DNA of 64,000 bases from an uncultured Polaribacter sp. (GTDB taxonomy: Bacteria > Bacteroidota > Bacteroidia > Flavobacteriales > Flavobacteriaceae): contig NZ_CANLXV010000003.1 in the NCBI RefSeq assembly GCF_947495205.1, positions 217,841 to 281,840 on the forward strand, given 5' to 3'. The position numbers were made by a program, and so were the translations under genes. Of the stretch, positions 46,549 to 55,040 are shown in pieces. The notes beneath the pieces were generated by a model. It ran no database searches. It was not told the DNA's origin and saw only the letters and a list, made by a program, of their open reading frames with translations. Position 1 is the first letter of the stretch. The number at the start of each line of letters is the position of its first letter.

Positions 46549-48108
46549 TTAGAATGGCGTTTCAATATTTAATTCTTTACAGAAATTTGCAATAGTTTGG
46601 TCTGTTGCTGCTATGTCTTTTTCTAAGTTTTGTAAATCTGTGGCAACTGCTTTTAAATCTACAAGTTCTTCTTCTTCAAAAGTATCTACATACCTTGGTA
46701 TGTTTAAATTGTAATCGTTTTCTTGTACTTCTTCTAAAGTAGCCAAATAACTATATTTATCTTTGGTTTGTTTGGTTCTGTAGGTTTCTATAATATTTTG
46801 TAAATGTGTTGCTGTTAAAACGTTTTGTGTCTTTACTTTTTCAAAAGCATTACTGGCATCAATAAATAAAATATCTTTTGTAGTTCTGTTTTTCTTTAAA
46901 ACCAAAATACAAGTGGGTATGCTTGTGCCATAAAAAATATTGGCTGGCAAACCAATAACAGCATCTAATTGGTTTTTGTCTTCTATTAAATATTTACGAA
47001 TATGACCTTCTGCTGCACCTCTAAACAAAACGCCATGTGGTAAAACACAAGCCATGGTGCCATTATCATCTAATTGATGAATCATGTGTTGTACAAAGGC
47101 AAAATCGGCTTTACTTTTGGGTGCCATTTTTCCATAAGGCGAAAAACGTTCGTCACTAATAATACTATCTGGATTCCATTTTGCAGAAAAAGGCGGATTT
47201 GCAACAATGGCTTCAAAACGTTGTTCTCTATGTTTTGGAGACGGATTTACCAATGTATCTTCATTATAAATATCGAACTTTTTGTAATGTACATCGTGCA
47301 TAATCATATTCATTCTACACAAGTTGTACGTTGTTGGGTTGCTTTCTTGCCCATAAAAAGCACCAACTTCTTGTACTTCTTTGGCAACTCTTAATAGTAA
47401 AGAACCAGAGCCACAAGTTGGGTCGTAGACAGATTTTAAACGTTGTTTGTCTGTAGTTACCAATTGTGCTAATATTTTAGAAACTTGTTGTGGTGTGTAA
47501 AATTCGCCTGCTTTTTTTCCTGCTCCAGAGGCAAATTGCCCAATTAAATATTCGTAAGCATCACCTAAAACATCATTTTCATCGTTTTCTAAATCAAAGT
47601 CTATGTTTTGTAAATGCGTTAATACTTTTACAACGAGTTCGTTTTTGGCTTCTTCTGTTTTTCCTAGTTTGCTACTGGTTAAATCTAAATCTTCAAAAAG
47701 ATTGCCAAAATCTTCTTCAGATTCGCTGCCCATTGTACTTTGCTCAATGTTGGTAAGCACTTTTTGCAAGTCTTCTAAAATAAATTTGTTTACACCACCA
47801 GCATTTCCTCTTTTAGCCAATTCATCAAACAATTCTGTAGGATGTAAGAAATATCCCAAACCATCTAAAGCCATAAATTTTATTTCTTGAAACAAAATCT
47901 CTTCTTTTTCATGCCCTATAACTTCGTTGTAAGTTAAATTATCTGGTTTTAAAATATAATTGGCGTGCAAGCTCATTTTTTTACTTAAATATTTGTAAAA
48001 GATAAAGCCTAGTATATAATCTCTAAAATCATCTGCATCCATATTACCACGTAAATCGTTGGCAATATTCCATAAAGTTTGTTGTAATTGTAGTTGGTTT
48101 TCTGACAT
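46549..48108 (-). CDS. hsdM: Type I restriction-modification DNA methyltransferase subunit M
   Basis: 519 residues. The N-terminal helical HsdM domain (about 8-170) precedes the N6-adenine methyltransferase fold: SAM-binding motif DPTCGSG at 229-235 and catalytic NPPF at 304-307, with EFYTPQQV at the family position. It methylates host DNA at the site chosen by HsdS. Its ATG follows the caspase-like gene by 136 bases. No clear -33/-7 promoter was found in that gap, so it may share the upstream transcript. Confidence 0.95.
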   Translation of the reverse strand: MSENQLQLQQTLWNIANDLRGNMDADDFRDYILGFIFYKYLSKKMSLHANYILKPDNLTYNEVIGHEKEEILFQEIKFMALDGLGYFLHPTELFDELAKRGNAGGVNKFILEDLQKVLTNIEQSTMGSESEEDFGNLFEDLDLTSSKLGKTEEAKNELVVKVLTHLQNIDFDLENDENDVLGDAYEYLIGQFASGAGKKAGEFYTPQQVSKILAQLVTTDKQRLKSVYDPTCGSGSLLLRVAKEVQEVGAFYGQESNPTTYNLCRMNMIMHDVHYKKFDIYNEDTLVNPSPKHREQRFEAIVANPPFSAKWNPDSIISDERFSPYGKMAPKSKADFAFVQHMIHQLDDNGTMACVLPHGVLFRGAAEGHIRKYLIEDKNQLDAVIGLPANIFYGTSIPTCILVLKKNRTTKDILFIDASNAFEKVKTQNVLTATHLQNIIETYRTKQTKDKYSYLATLEEVQENDYNLNIPRYVDTFEEEELVDLKAVATDLQNLEKDIAATDQTIANFCKELNIETPF

Positions 48109-48244
48109 TTAATGGTGTGTAATTTTATATGAAATAGGTTTCATAAAGTTTCGCAATTTGTTTTTTTAAAATTAATGAAAAATTAGCATTGCGCAAGGAG
48201 AAATTAAGGTTGTTTTTAAATTGTGAAGTTGTTTGGGTATTACT

Positions 48245-48844
48245 TTAATAATACAATCTAAAATCTAACAATTTACAAGCCTTATAAAATTTTTGATGCA
48301 ATTCTTCTACCACATCTAACACATTTTCATCTTCATTAAATAAGTTAAAAAAAGCTTTGTCTAGTTGAATGCTCGAAATTCCGTTTTCCAGATTTCCGTA
48401 ACCAGAAATTGCTCTTGCGCCTGTAATATCTAAAAAATATTGCGCTTCCTCCTCTTCTAAATCCAATACTTTTGCGTTAGAAAAATGTAGAATTTTTCCT
48501 TGTAATCTGCCTTCAAACAATTCTGCAATTTCTTGTAAGCTGTAGTAATAATCATTTATGCACACATTATTTGCTTCACCAGTAAAAATTAAGTAAATAA
48601 TTTCATAATCTTTAAAGTTATGATCTTCTGATAATAAAATAGTTAAACTATCTTCTAAACCCTCTATAGTATCACAGGTTTTATGAATGCTAGCAATACC
48701 AAATTGTGCTGTTAATTGTGCCAAATCTTTTTGAGTTGCTGTAATTAAATCTGTTTCAACATCATTAACAGCCTCTAAACAGTAAATAAAATAATCTGTA
48801 TTCTTTAATTGTTCTTGTGGTAATTGTGGCTTTTTCTGTAACAA
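48245..48844 (-). CDS. DUF6642/caspase-like protein with degenerate active site, TTG start
   Basis: 199 residues without any internal Met. The only usable start after the upstream stop is TTG at 48844, preceded by an unusually good AGGAAG. The order YEIIYLIFTGEANNVCI, SLQEIAELFEGRLQGKILHF, SNAKVL, FLDITGARAISGYG matches, from memory, the DUF6642 family, whose members read FHG and HFGSC at the two catalytic strands of a caspase/CHAT-like fold. Here His is Thr and Cys is Asn/Ala, so it should not be a protease. It is on the same strand as hsdM and may be a regulatory or sensor part of the island. Family call from memory. Confidence 0.5.
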   Translation of the reverse strand: MLQKKPQLPQEQLKNTDYFIYCLEAVNDVETDLITATQKDLAQLTAQFGIASIHKTCDTIEGLEDSLTILLSEDHNFKDYEIIYLIFTGEANNVCINDYYYSLQEIAELFEGRLQGKILHFSNAKVLDLEEEEAQYFLDITGARAISGYGNLENGISSIQLDKAFFNLFNEDENVLDVVEELHQKFYKACKLLDFRLYY

Positions 48845-48957
48845 ACTTCCTGTTTTTTGAAAATGATTAGTGTTGCTAATTTAAGAAATGATTTTTTTTT
48901 AGGATGAAATACACTAAAGAATTATTAGAGAGTTTAAACTAAACTTAGTAAACGATT

Positions 48958-48995
48958 AAAAAAAAGGTTATTTAGATAATGAGTAACCTTTTTTT
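48958..48995. terminator. Hairpin terminator between the defence island and the acyl-CoA oxidase gene
   Basis: AAAAAAGGTTA pairs with TAACCTTTTTT around a 13-base loop, followed by more T on the + side. It lies upstream of the + strand oxidase gene and may close a short transcript from 48845-48957, where only a 12-codon frame (48904-48942) is seen. Confidence 0.55.
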
Positions 48996-49039
48996 ATTTT
49001 TAAGATTTCTTTAGTATTTATTTTTTGTAAATTATAGCC

Positions 49040-51304
49040 ATGAAAACACAAAACTACACGCCAGGTATTTTACAATACATTCCTTTTTTTTATGTGATTT
49101 GGTCAGATGATTTATTATCCTACTCAGAAATTTCTGTAGTTACCAAAGCTTTGGCAAAAGATGCTACACTTACTAAAGAAGATTTTGCATATTTAAGAGC
49201 CTGCTTGGATAAAAAAAATCCGCCAGCAAATGATACTTTAAAAGACTGGAAAAACACTATTGCCAATGCAAATATAAAGTTAGTGGAAAGTGATACCTAT
49301 CCCCTAGCCAGTTTTAGTCAAAAAATGATTTGCCATCATTTTGAAGATTGTCCGTTTAATCCGCATTTAAAAGACATTGAAATCAATTTAGGCATACAGC
49401 CAAACCATTACAACCATTTATTTGAAATAGAAATTGTAAAAGAAACTACTGCAGATTTTTATGATGCAACAGCAATAGACACGCTATTAAAAGGAACAGA
49501 AACTGCTGTAATTGATGCTTTTAGAGAAACGGTTAAGCACCCACTTTTTAAATGGCAAATTAAAAGAACTAAAGAAGATTTTAGAGCACATGTTTTAGAA
49601 CAAGTTAATTATTTGGCGACTAAAGGTTATGGCGCTATGGCTTTTTCTGATGTTTATGGCGGTACAGAAAACATGAATGGCTATGCAGCTATTTTTGAAA
49701 ACATGATGTATGTAGATGGTAGTTTAACCATAAAATTTGGCGTTCAATTTGGTCTTTTTGGTGGAAGTATTCAAAAATTGGGCACAAAAAAACACCACGA
49801 TCAATATTTACTAGAAACAGGAAAAGCAAATATTTTAGGCTGTTTTGCTATGACAGAAACAGGCCATGGCTCTAATGTTAGAGGTATTAAAACTACGGCT
49901 ACTTTTGATGCTGAAACTGATAGCCTTATTATACATACACCAGGAAAAAATGATAATAAAGAATATATTGGCAATGCTTTAGATTCTAAAATGGCATCTG
50001 TTTTTGCGCAATTAATTGTAGCTGGCAAAAACCATGGTGTACATGCTATTTTAGTAAATATTAGAGATAAAAATCATAATTTAATGCCAGGTGTTGTTAT
50101 AGAAGATAATGGTTACAAATTAGGTTTAAATGGTGTAGATAATGGTAAAATTTGGTTTCATCAAGTGCGTGTTCCTAGAGAAAATCTATTAAATAAATAT
50201 GGAGATATTACTAAAGATGGGCACTATTTTTCTAAAATAGAAAACCCTAGCAAACGTTTTTTTACCATGTTAGGTACTTTGGTTGGTGGTAGAATTTGTG
50301 TGGCACGTGCAGGTTTAGGCGGTGCAAAAAAGGCTTTAGCCATTGCTGTAAAACATGCTCTAAAAAGAAGGCAATTTAATGATAGTATTAAAATACAAGA
50401 AGATTTATTAATGGATTATCCAAGTCATCAACTACGCTTAACGCCCGCTGTTGCTGCTTGTTTTGTATATGATGTTACTTTAACACATGTAATGAAAGTG
50501 TATAGTGATAAAAACACCACCGATAAACGAAAAATAGAAACACAAGTTGCAGGTTTAAAATCTATAATTACTTGGTTTGCCAATGACACCATACAAGAGT
50601 GTAGAGAAGCTTGTGGCGGAAAAGGCTATTTAATAGAAAATCAAATTGCAGATTTAAAAGGAGATGTAGACATTTTTACCACTTTTGAAGGTGATAATCA
50701 CGTTTTGTTACAATTGGCTGCAAAAGGAGTTTTGTCAGATTTTAAATCGGAATTTAATAGTGCTGGTTTTACAGCAGTACTAAAATTGTTAGGCAATAGA
50801 ATTAACGATAAATTTAATACTATAAACCCAATTTATACCAATAATGTAGACAAAGAGCATTTATACAATGCTAACTTTCACAAGCACGCTTTTAATTATA
50901 GAACCAGAAGATTAACGTATACAGTTGCCAAGAGAATTAGAGATTATGTAAAAAAAGGAGTACCTGCTTATCAAGCTTTTTTAAAAGTACAAACGCATTT
51001 ATTGGCTTTAGGGAAAGCCTATAGTATAGAATTAGCATATACTACCTTTGTAGATTTTACAGCAACAATTCAAGATGAAAAAAACAAGCAACTTTTTGAG
51101 AAATTGGGAACATTGTACGCGCTAAATGAAATTAAAGAAGATGCATCTTGGTATTTGGAACAAGGCTATATTGGTAGTACAAAATCGAAAGCAATTCGCA
51201 AACGTGTAGAAAGACTTTCTACAGAATTAAGACCACATATTGGTGTTTTGGTTGATGGTTTTGGTATTCTAAAACATTGTTTGGAAGCGCCTATTGCGAA
51301 TTAA
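49040..51304 (+). CDS. Acyl-CoA oxidase/dehydrogenase family protein
   Basis: 754 residues, the length of eukaryotic-type acyl-CoA oxidases rather than the ~390-residue dehydrogenases. FAD-binding motifs are present (CFAMTETGHGSNVRGIKTTATFD, VRVPRENLLNKYGD), as is the C-terminal catalytic region with Glu in TFEGDNHVLLQLAAKGVL and REACGGKGYL. It should oxidise acyl-CoA to enoyl-CoA in fatty-acid breakdown; whether it passes electrons to oxygen or an electron-transfer protein cannot be told here. Single gene. Confidence 0.9.
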   Translation: MKTQNYTPGILQYIPFFYVIWSDDLLSYSEISVVTKALAKDATLTKEDFAYLRACLDKKNPPANDTLKDWKNTIANANIKLVESDTYPLASFSQKMICHHFEDCPFNPHLKDIEINLGIQPNHYNHLFEIEIVKETTADFYDATAIDTLLKGTETAVIDAFRETVKHPLFKWQIKRTKEDFRAHVLEQVNYLATKGYGAMAFSDVYGGTENMNGYAAIFENMMYVDGSLTIKFGVQFGLFGGSIQKLGTKKHHDQYLLETGKANILGCFAMTETGHGSNVRGIKTTATFDAETDSLIIHTPGKNDNKEYIGNALDSKMASVFAQLIVAGKNHGVHAILVNIRDKNHNLMPGVVIEDNGYKLGLNGVDNGKIWFHQVRVPRENLLNKYGDITKDGHYFSKIENPSKRFFTMLGTLVGGRICVARAGLGGAKKALAIAVKHALKRRQFNDSIKIQEDLLMDYPSHQLRLTPAVAACFVYDVTLTHVMKVYSDKNTTDKRKIETQVAGLKSIITWFANDTIQECREACGGKGYLIENQIADLKGDVDIFTTFEGDNHVLLQLAAKGVLSDFKSEFNSAGFTAVLKLLGNRINDKFNTINPIYTNNVDKEHLYNANFHKHAFNYRTRRLTYTVAKRIRDYVKKGVPAYQAFLKVQTHLLALGKAYSIELAYTTFVDFTATIQDEKNKQLFEKLGTLYALNEIKEDASWYLEQGYIGSTKSKAIRKRVERLSTELRPHIGVLVDGFGILKHCLEAPIAN

Positions 51305-51445
51305 AAGCGAAAAAAAATACACTTTTAAAAGTTTTGCTGTTTTAAAATGTGCTGAAATCTGAATTAAACGAATTAAACTTAGGTTTATGACGTGTTGTAA
51401 AATATACCAAAGAAACTTTTTGCTTCTAAATTAAATTATTGAATT

Positions 51446-51475
51446 TTGATAAAAGTAACTTTTAAGTTACCTTTG
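51446..51475 (+). promoter_or_regulatory. HigBA promoter with internal operator, leaderless
   Basis: TTG (51446-51448), exactly 19 bases, TACCTTTG (51468-51475). The palindrome GTAACTT-TT-AAGTTAC (51455-51470) lies between and over the two elements, as expected for autorepression by HigA. The ATG at 51481 is only 5 bases after the -7 box, so the mRNA should start at or next to it. Confidence 0.75.
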
Positions 51476-51480
51476 CAGTA

Positions 51481-51825
51481 ATGGAAAAAGTTAGAGAAGT
51501 AATACAATACAAAAATCATTTTGAAAACTTTCTAATTTCTCAACCTGAAAAAGTACAGGATAAGATATTTAAAGTAATTGAAATTATTGAGACATATCAA
51601 CACGTGCCGAAAACATATTTAGCACCAATGAAAACGCACAAAGGATTGTATGAAGCTCGTATAAAATTAGGCTCGAACATTTGGAGAGTTTTTTGCTTTT
51701 TCGACAAAGGAAAATTAGTTATTCTTTTAAATGGTTTTACTAAAAAGACACAGAAAACACCGAAAAAAGAAATAAATAAGGCTGTGAAACTAATGAAAGA
51801 ATATTACGAAGAAAAAAACAAATAA
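51481..51825 (+). CDS. higB: HigB/RelE-type toxin (phage-derived Gp49-like)
   Basis: 114 residues of the HigB/Gp49 branch of the RelE fold: helices 1-2, then the strand run KTHKGLYEARIKLGSNIWRVFCFFDKGKLVILLNGFTKKTQKTPKKEI, which holds the family's conserved Leu-x-Glu-x-Arg, Arg and KK-TP residues. Such toxins are ribosome-dependent mRNases. The antitoxin gene follows after two bases. Confidence 0.9.
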   Translation: MEKVREVIQYKNHFENFLISQPEKVQDKIFKVIEIIETYQHVPKTYLAPMKTHKGLYEARIKLGSNIWRVFCFFDKGKLVILLNGFTKKTQKTPKKEINKAVKLMKEYYEEKNK

Positions 51826-51827
51826 TT

Positions 51828-52118
51828 ATGGAAACTAAAAGCTGGAAAGAAATTAAAAACAGTGTTTACGGAAAAAAAGGAACTGAACGCAGAGACGAAC
51901 TCGAAAGAGATTTTGAATCATTTAAAATTGGGTTACTTTTAAGAAATGCTAGAGAAGGTAAAAACCTAACTCAAGAACAACTTGGAGAAATTATTGACAA
52001 AAAAAGAACTTATATTTCAAGGGTTGAAAATAATGGAAGTAATTTAACATTAAAAACTCTTTTTGATATTGTTGAAAAAGGTTTAGGCGGAAAAGTGAAC
52101 ATTTCTATTGAAATATAG
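51828..52118 (+). CDS. higA: HigA-type XRE antitoxin
   Basis: 96 residues. The N-terminal part (1-35) is charged and likely wraps the toxin; an HTH follows (LLRNAREGKNLTQEQLGEIIDKKRTYISRVEN, about 37-68). It neutralises HigB and should repress the shared promoter through the GTAACTT/AAGTTAC palindrome. Toxin-first order is typical of higBA. An attC-like repeat begins 12 bases after its stop. Confidence 0.9.
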   Translation: METKSWKEIKNSVYGKKGTERRDELERDFESFKIGLLLRNAREGKNLTQEQLGEIIDKKRTYISRVENNGSNLTLKTLFDIVEKGLGGKVNISIEI

Positions 52119-52130
52119 AAAGTACATTTT

Positions 52131-52257
52131 ACAACACCGTATAAATTTTATTGCTTTTATTGGCTTATTTTGGAAACTTCTCGCACACTTTTAATTCAGT
52201 AAATATTTACTAACTTTACGCTAAATCAACGCAACAAAGTTTATACATTCACGTTAC
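52131..52257 (+). repeat. attC-like palindromic element, copy B (both arms)
   Basis: Left arm ACAACACCGTATAAATTTTA then TTGC; right arm GCAACAAAGTTTATACATTC then ACGTTAC, an imperfect complement. The interior keeps GGAAACTTCTCGC and TTTACTAACTTTACGCTAAA in the family order. It starts 12 bases after the HigA stop. Confidence 0.7.
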
Positions 52258-52341
52258 TTTACTAAACGAAAAGGAGCGTTTCCTAAAGATAACTTTTTTA
52301 TAAAAAGCAATTGAAATATTTTTGAATGAAAATCTAATTTT

Positions 52342-53055
52342 ATGAAAAAAATAGTTGTTTTAATTGGTCTAATAAGTCTACTTGGTTATCAACAAAAAGA
52401 GGAATCTCTATTAGATAAATATTGCTTTGTTGTTGGAACTTTACGCGATTATATGGGGCGTGAAAAATATAATAGTGAAAAAGATTTGGTAGATCAATAT
52501 CATCCATCAGAAAAAAAAATATATAAAGCGATTGAGGCTATGTTTCAAAAATCATATCCAGATTTAAAGTTAAACGTTTATGAAAATAAAAAAACAGACT
52601 ACATTAGGTATCAATTGCGTTCCAAAAACCTTAAAGATACATTAGACAACTTTTACAACTTTACATATTCTGGTCGTGGAAGAGCTAGAAAATATATTGA
52701 TTTTGATGCCATTAATATCGATTCATTAATTAAGAATAAGCATTTCTTTCAAGAAAATTATGATACCATATTTGAAGGAAGTTTAAAACAAGAAATCTTT
52801 AAAACAAAAAAACAAAAATTATCTTTTATCACTGGAGCCTATGTGAGATATGGTTCTCAATTAGATACTTTGCATCAAATAAGTTTAGCGAATTCCACAA
52901 GTAAAGTAAAAGTCTTAGAAGAGCTACTTAAAGATATCGGTTGCACAGATGTTGTTTATGAAATTAGAAAAGCCATACCTTATGGACATAAAGTCCGTTT
53001 TAAACCTACCAAATCATTAAAAAATTATTTTGAAAAATATAGGTTTTTAAAGTGA
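52342..53055 (+). CDS. Secreted or former lipoprotein, unknown
   Basis: 237 residues. The start MKKIVVLIGLISLLGYQQKE is a lipoprotein signal peptide except that Tyr (TAT) stands where the lipidated Cys (TGT) would be, so one base change may have removed the lipobox. The remainder is mixed alpha/beta and rich in Lys and Tyr, with two similar YxxF-rich segments (LDNFYNFTYSGRGRARKYI; LKNYFEKYRFLK). I do not recognise the family. It follows the repeat element. Confidence 0.55.
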   Translation: MKKIVVLIGLISLLGYQQKEESLLDKYCFVVGTLRDYMGREKYNSEKDLVDQYHPSEKKIYKAIEAMFQKSYPDLKLNVYENKKTDYIRYQLRSKNLKDTLDNFYNFTYSGRGRARKYIDFDAINIDSLIKNKHFFQENYDTIFEGSLKQEIFKTKKQKLSFITGAYVRYGSQLDTLHQISLANSTSKVKVLEELLKDIGCTDVVYEIRKAIPYGHKVRFKPTKSLKNYFEKYRFLK

Positions 53056-53147
53056 TCTGATTTTATCCTTGAACCAAAAAAAAAAGGAAATTTACCACAT
53101 GATTTAATATGATTATCTTGCTTTAAAATTTTATACCAATTTTTATA

Positions 53148-54113
53148 ATGGCAAAATCAACTATAAAATACTCTAGAAGAACATTTACAAAACTAGCTGC
53201 TACCGCTTTTGCTGGTTTGCCACTACTTTCTTTTCAAAATGGATTTGTTGATAGCGTTGTAAATAGTCCAAAAAAGTTAGATATCCATTTATTCTCTAAA
53301 CATTTGCAATTTTTAGAATATGATGCAATGGCCCAAGCTGCCGCAGAAATGGGGTTTAATGGTTTGGATTTAACCGTTCGTAAAAACGGACATGTTTTAC
53401 CAGAAAATGTAAAAACAGATTTACCCAAAGCTTTTAAAGCCATTATAAAACAAGGTTTAACTCCTAAAATGTTAACTACCAATGTTTGGGATGCTAAGGA
53501 TCTGGTACATCAAAATGTACTTAAAACAGCAAGTAATTTAGGTTTTACGCATTATAGAACCAACTGGTTAAAATATCCAGAAAATAAATCGATACCAGAA
53601 AGTCAGGCTTTGTTTGGTAAACAAGCTAAAGATTTGGAAATTTTAAATAAAAAATTAGGAATTATTGGTGGCTATCAAAACCATACAGGTAAAAATGTAG
53701 GCGCACCAATTTGGGATTTAATTCCTATTTTAAAAGCCACAGAAGGTAAATTTATAGGCAGTCAGTATGATATTAGACATGCTGTTATAGAAGGTGGAGA
53801 AAGTTGGGAATTGGGCCTTAGAATTATAAAACCATACATTAATTCAATTGTAATAAAAGATGTAAAATGGGGCAAAGTTAAAGGCAAATGGAAACCCATT
53901 AGTGTGCCTATGGGTGAAGGAATGGTAGATTTTAAACGTTATTTTAAGTTGCTTAAAAAATACAATATTAATGTACCTGTTTCTTTGCATGTAGAACATG
54001 ATTTAGGTGGCGCAGAGAAAGGACGAGCAAACTTTACAATACCTGAAAAAGAAGTTTATAGACGCATACAACAAGATATAAACTATGTAAAAGAAGTTTG
54101 GCAAACGGTATAA
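53148..54113 (+). CDS. Sugar phosphate isomerase/epimerase family protein, Tat-exported
   Basis: 321 residues. A twin-arginine signal (YSRRTFTKLAATAFAGLPLL) is followed by a xylose-isomerase-like TIM barrel: FLEYDAMAQAAAEMGFNGLDLTV, GGYQNHTGKNVG, FIGSQYDIRHAV, IKDVKWGK and SLHVEHDLGG provide likely metal-site residues (Asp, His, Glu). It should act in the periplasm on a sugar or sugar-like compound; substrate unknown. It converges on the nucleotidase gene. Confidence 0.86.
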   Translation: MAKSTIKYSRRTFTKLAATAFAGLPLLSFQNGFVDSVVNSPKKLDIHLFSKHLQFLEYDAMAQAAAEMGFNGLDLTVRKNGHVLPENVKTDLPKAFKAIIKQGLTPKMLTTNVWDAKDLVHQNVLKTASNLGFTHYRTNWLKYPENKSIPESQALFGKQAKDLEILNKKLGIIGGYQNHTGKNVGAPIWDLIPILKATEGKFIGSQYDIRHAVIEGGESWELGLRIIKPYINSIVIKDVKWGKVKGKWKPISVPMGEGMVDFKRYFKLLKKYNINVPVSLHVEHDLGGAEKGRANFTIPEKEVYRRIQQDINYVKEVWQTV

Positions 54114-54120
54114 GTTATTC

Positions 54121-55038
54121 TTAAACTAAAATTGTTGTTCCTGAATCTGTTTTATTTTTATTTTCATCAAAATAAAAATCGATTCTTCCTAAATGAACAC
54201 CATAAGCACCTACTTGATTTACCAAGATGTTTTTATCATCTAAATTTTTTACAAGTGTTGGTTTTGGTAAAAATGTATGTGTGTGTCCTCCAATAATTAA
54301 ATCGATATTTTTTGTAATTTTTGCTAAATTTAAATCAGAAATTTTATCAGGATTATTTTTGTAATAATAGCCCAAATGAGAGAGACAAATAATTAAATCG
54401 CACTTTTCAACAGTTTTTAATTTTGTAGTAATGTCTTGCGAAACAGTTACAGGATCTAAATATTTGGTTTCTTTGTACATTTTTTTGCCAACTAAACCTT
54501 CAAGCTCTACTCCTAAACCAAAAATCCCTATTTTAACGCCGTCTTTTATAATTATTTTATAAGGCTTAACATGGGTATCTAAAACAGTATTTTTAAAATC
54601 GTAATTTGCAGAAACAAAATCGAATTTTGCATTTGGTAATTGTTTGTACAAACCTTCAATTGAATTGTCAAAATCATGATTTCCAATTGTGGCAACATCA
54701 TATTTTAACATGCTCATCAACTTAAACTCTAATTCACCACCAAAATAATTAAAATACGGTGTTCCTTGAAAAATATCACCAGCATCTAATAATAAAGTGT
54801 TTTTATTTTCGCGCCTAACTTGGTCTATTAAAGTAGCTCTTCTTGCCACTCCTCCTCTATTTGGGTTTCTGTTATGCGTTGGTTTAAATGGCTCTATATG
54901 GCTATGTGTATCATTTGTATGTAAAATTGTAATGTGTTTTTTAGCGTTGGTTTCTAAAGTTGGTAAAACCAAACCACTTGCCATTGTTAAGGCAGAAGCA
55001 CTTCCTAACTGTTTTATAAAATTTCTTCTTTTCATCAT
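54121..55038 (-). CDS. 5'-nucleotidase/metallophosphatase, catalytic half, Tat-exported
   Basis: 305 residues (ATG 55038 or 55035). A Tat-type start (RRNFIKQLGSASALTMASG) is followed by the calcineurin-like motifs TNDTHSH, DAGDIFQG, GNHDFD and GGHTHTF, the dimetal site of UshA-type 5'-nucleotidases. The usual C-terminal substrate-binding domain is missing and is instead encoded by the gene 2 bases upstream, so the enzyme is split into two chains. Confidence 0.92.
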   Translation of the reverse strand: MMKRRNFIKQLGSASALTMASGLVLPTLETNAKKHITILHTNDTHSHIEPFKPTHNRNPNRGGVARRATLIDQVRRENKNTLLLDAGDIFQGTPYFNYFGGELEFKLMSMLKYDVATIGNHDFDNSIEGLYKQLPNAKFDFVSANYDFKNTVLDTHVKPYKIIIKDGVKIGIFGLGVELEGLVGKKMYKETKYLDPVTVSQDITTKLKTVEKCDLIICLSHLGYYYKNNPDKISDLNLAKITKNIDLIIGGHTHTFLPKPTLVKNLDDKNILVNQVGAYGVHLGRIDFYFDENKNKTDSGTTILV

Positions 55039-55040
55039 AA

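Noticed and set aside
48904..48942. 12-codon frame before the terminator upstream of the acyl-CoA oxidase gene
   Set aside because: It has a start and stop followed by a hairpin, but no amino-acid bias expected for an attenuation leader; too short to support.
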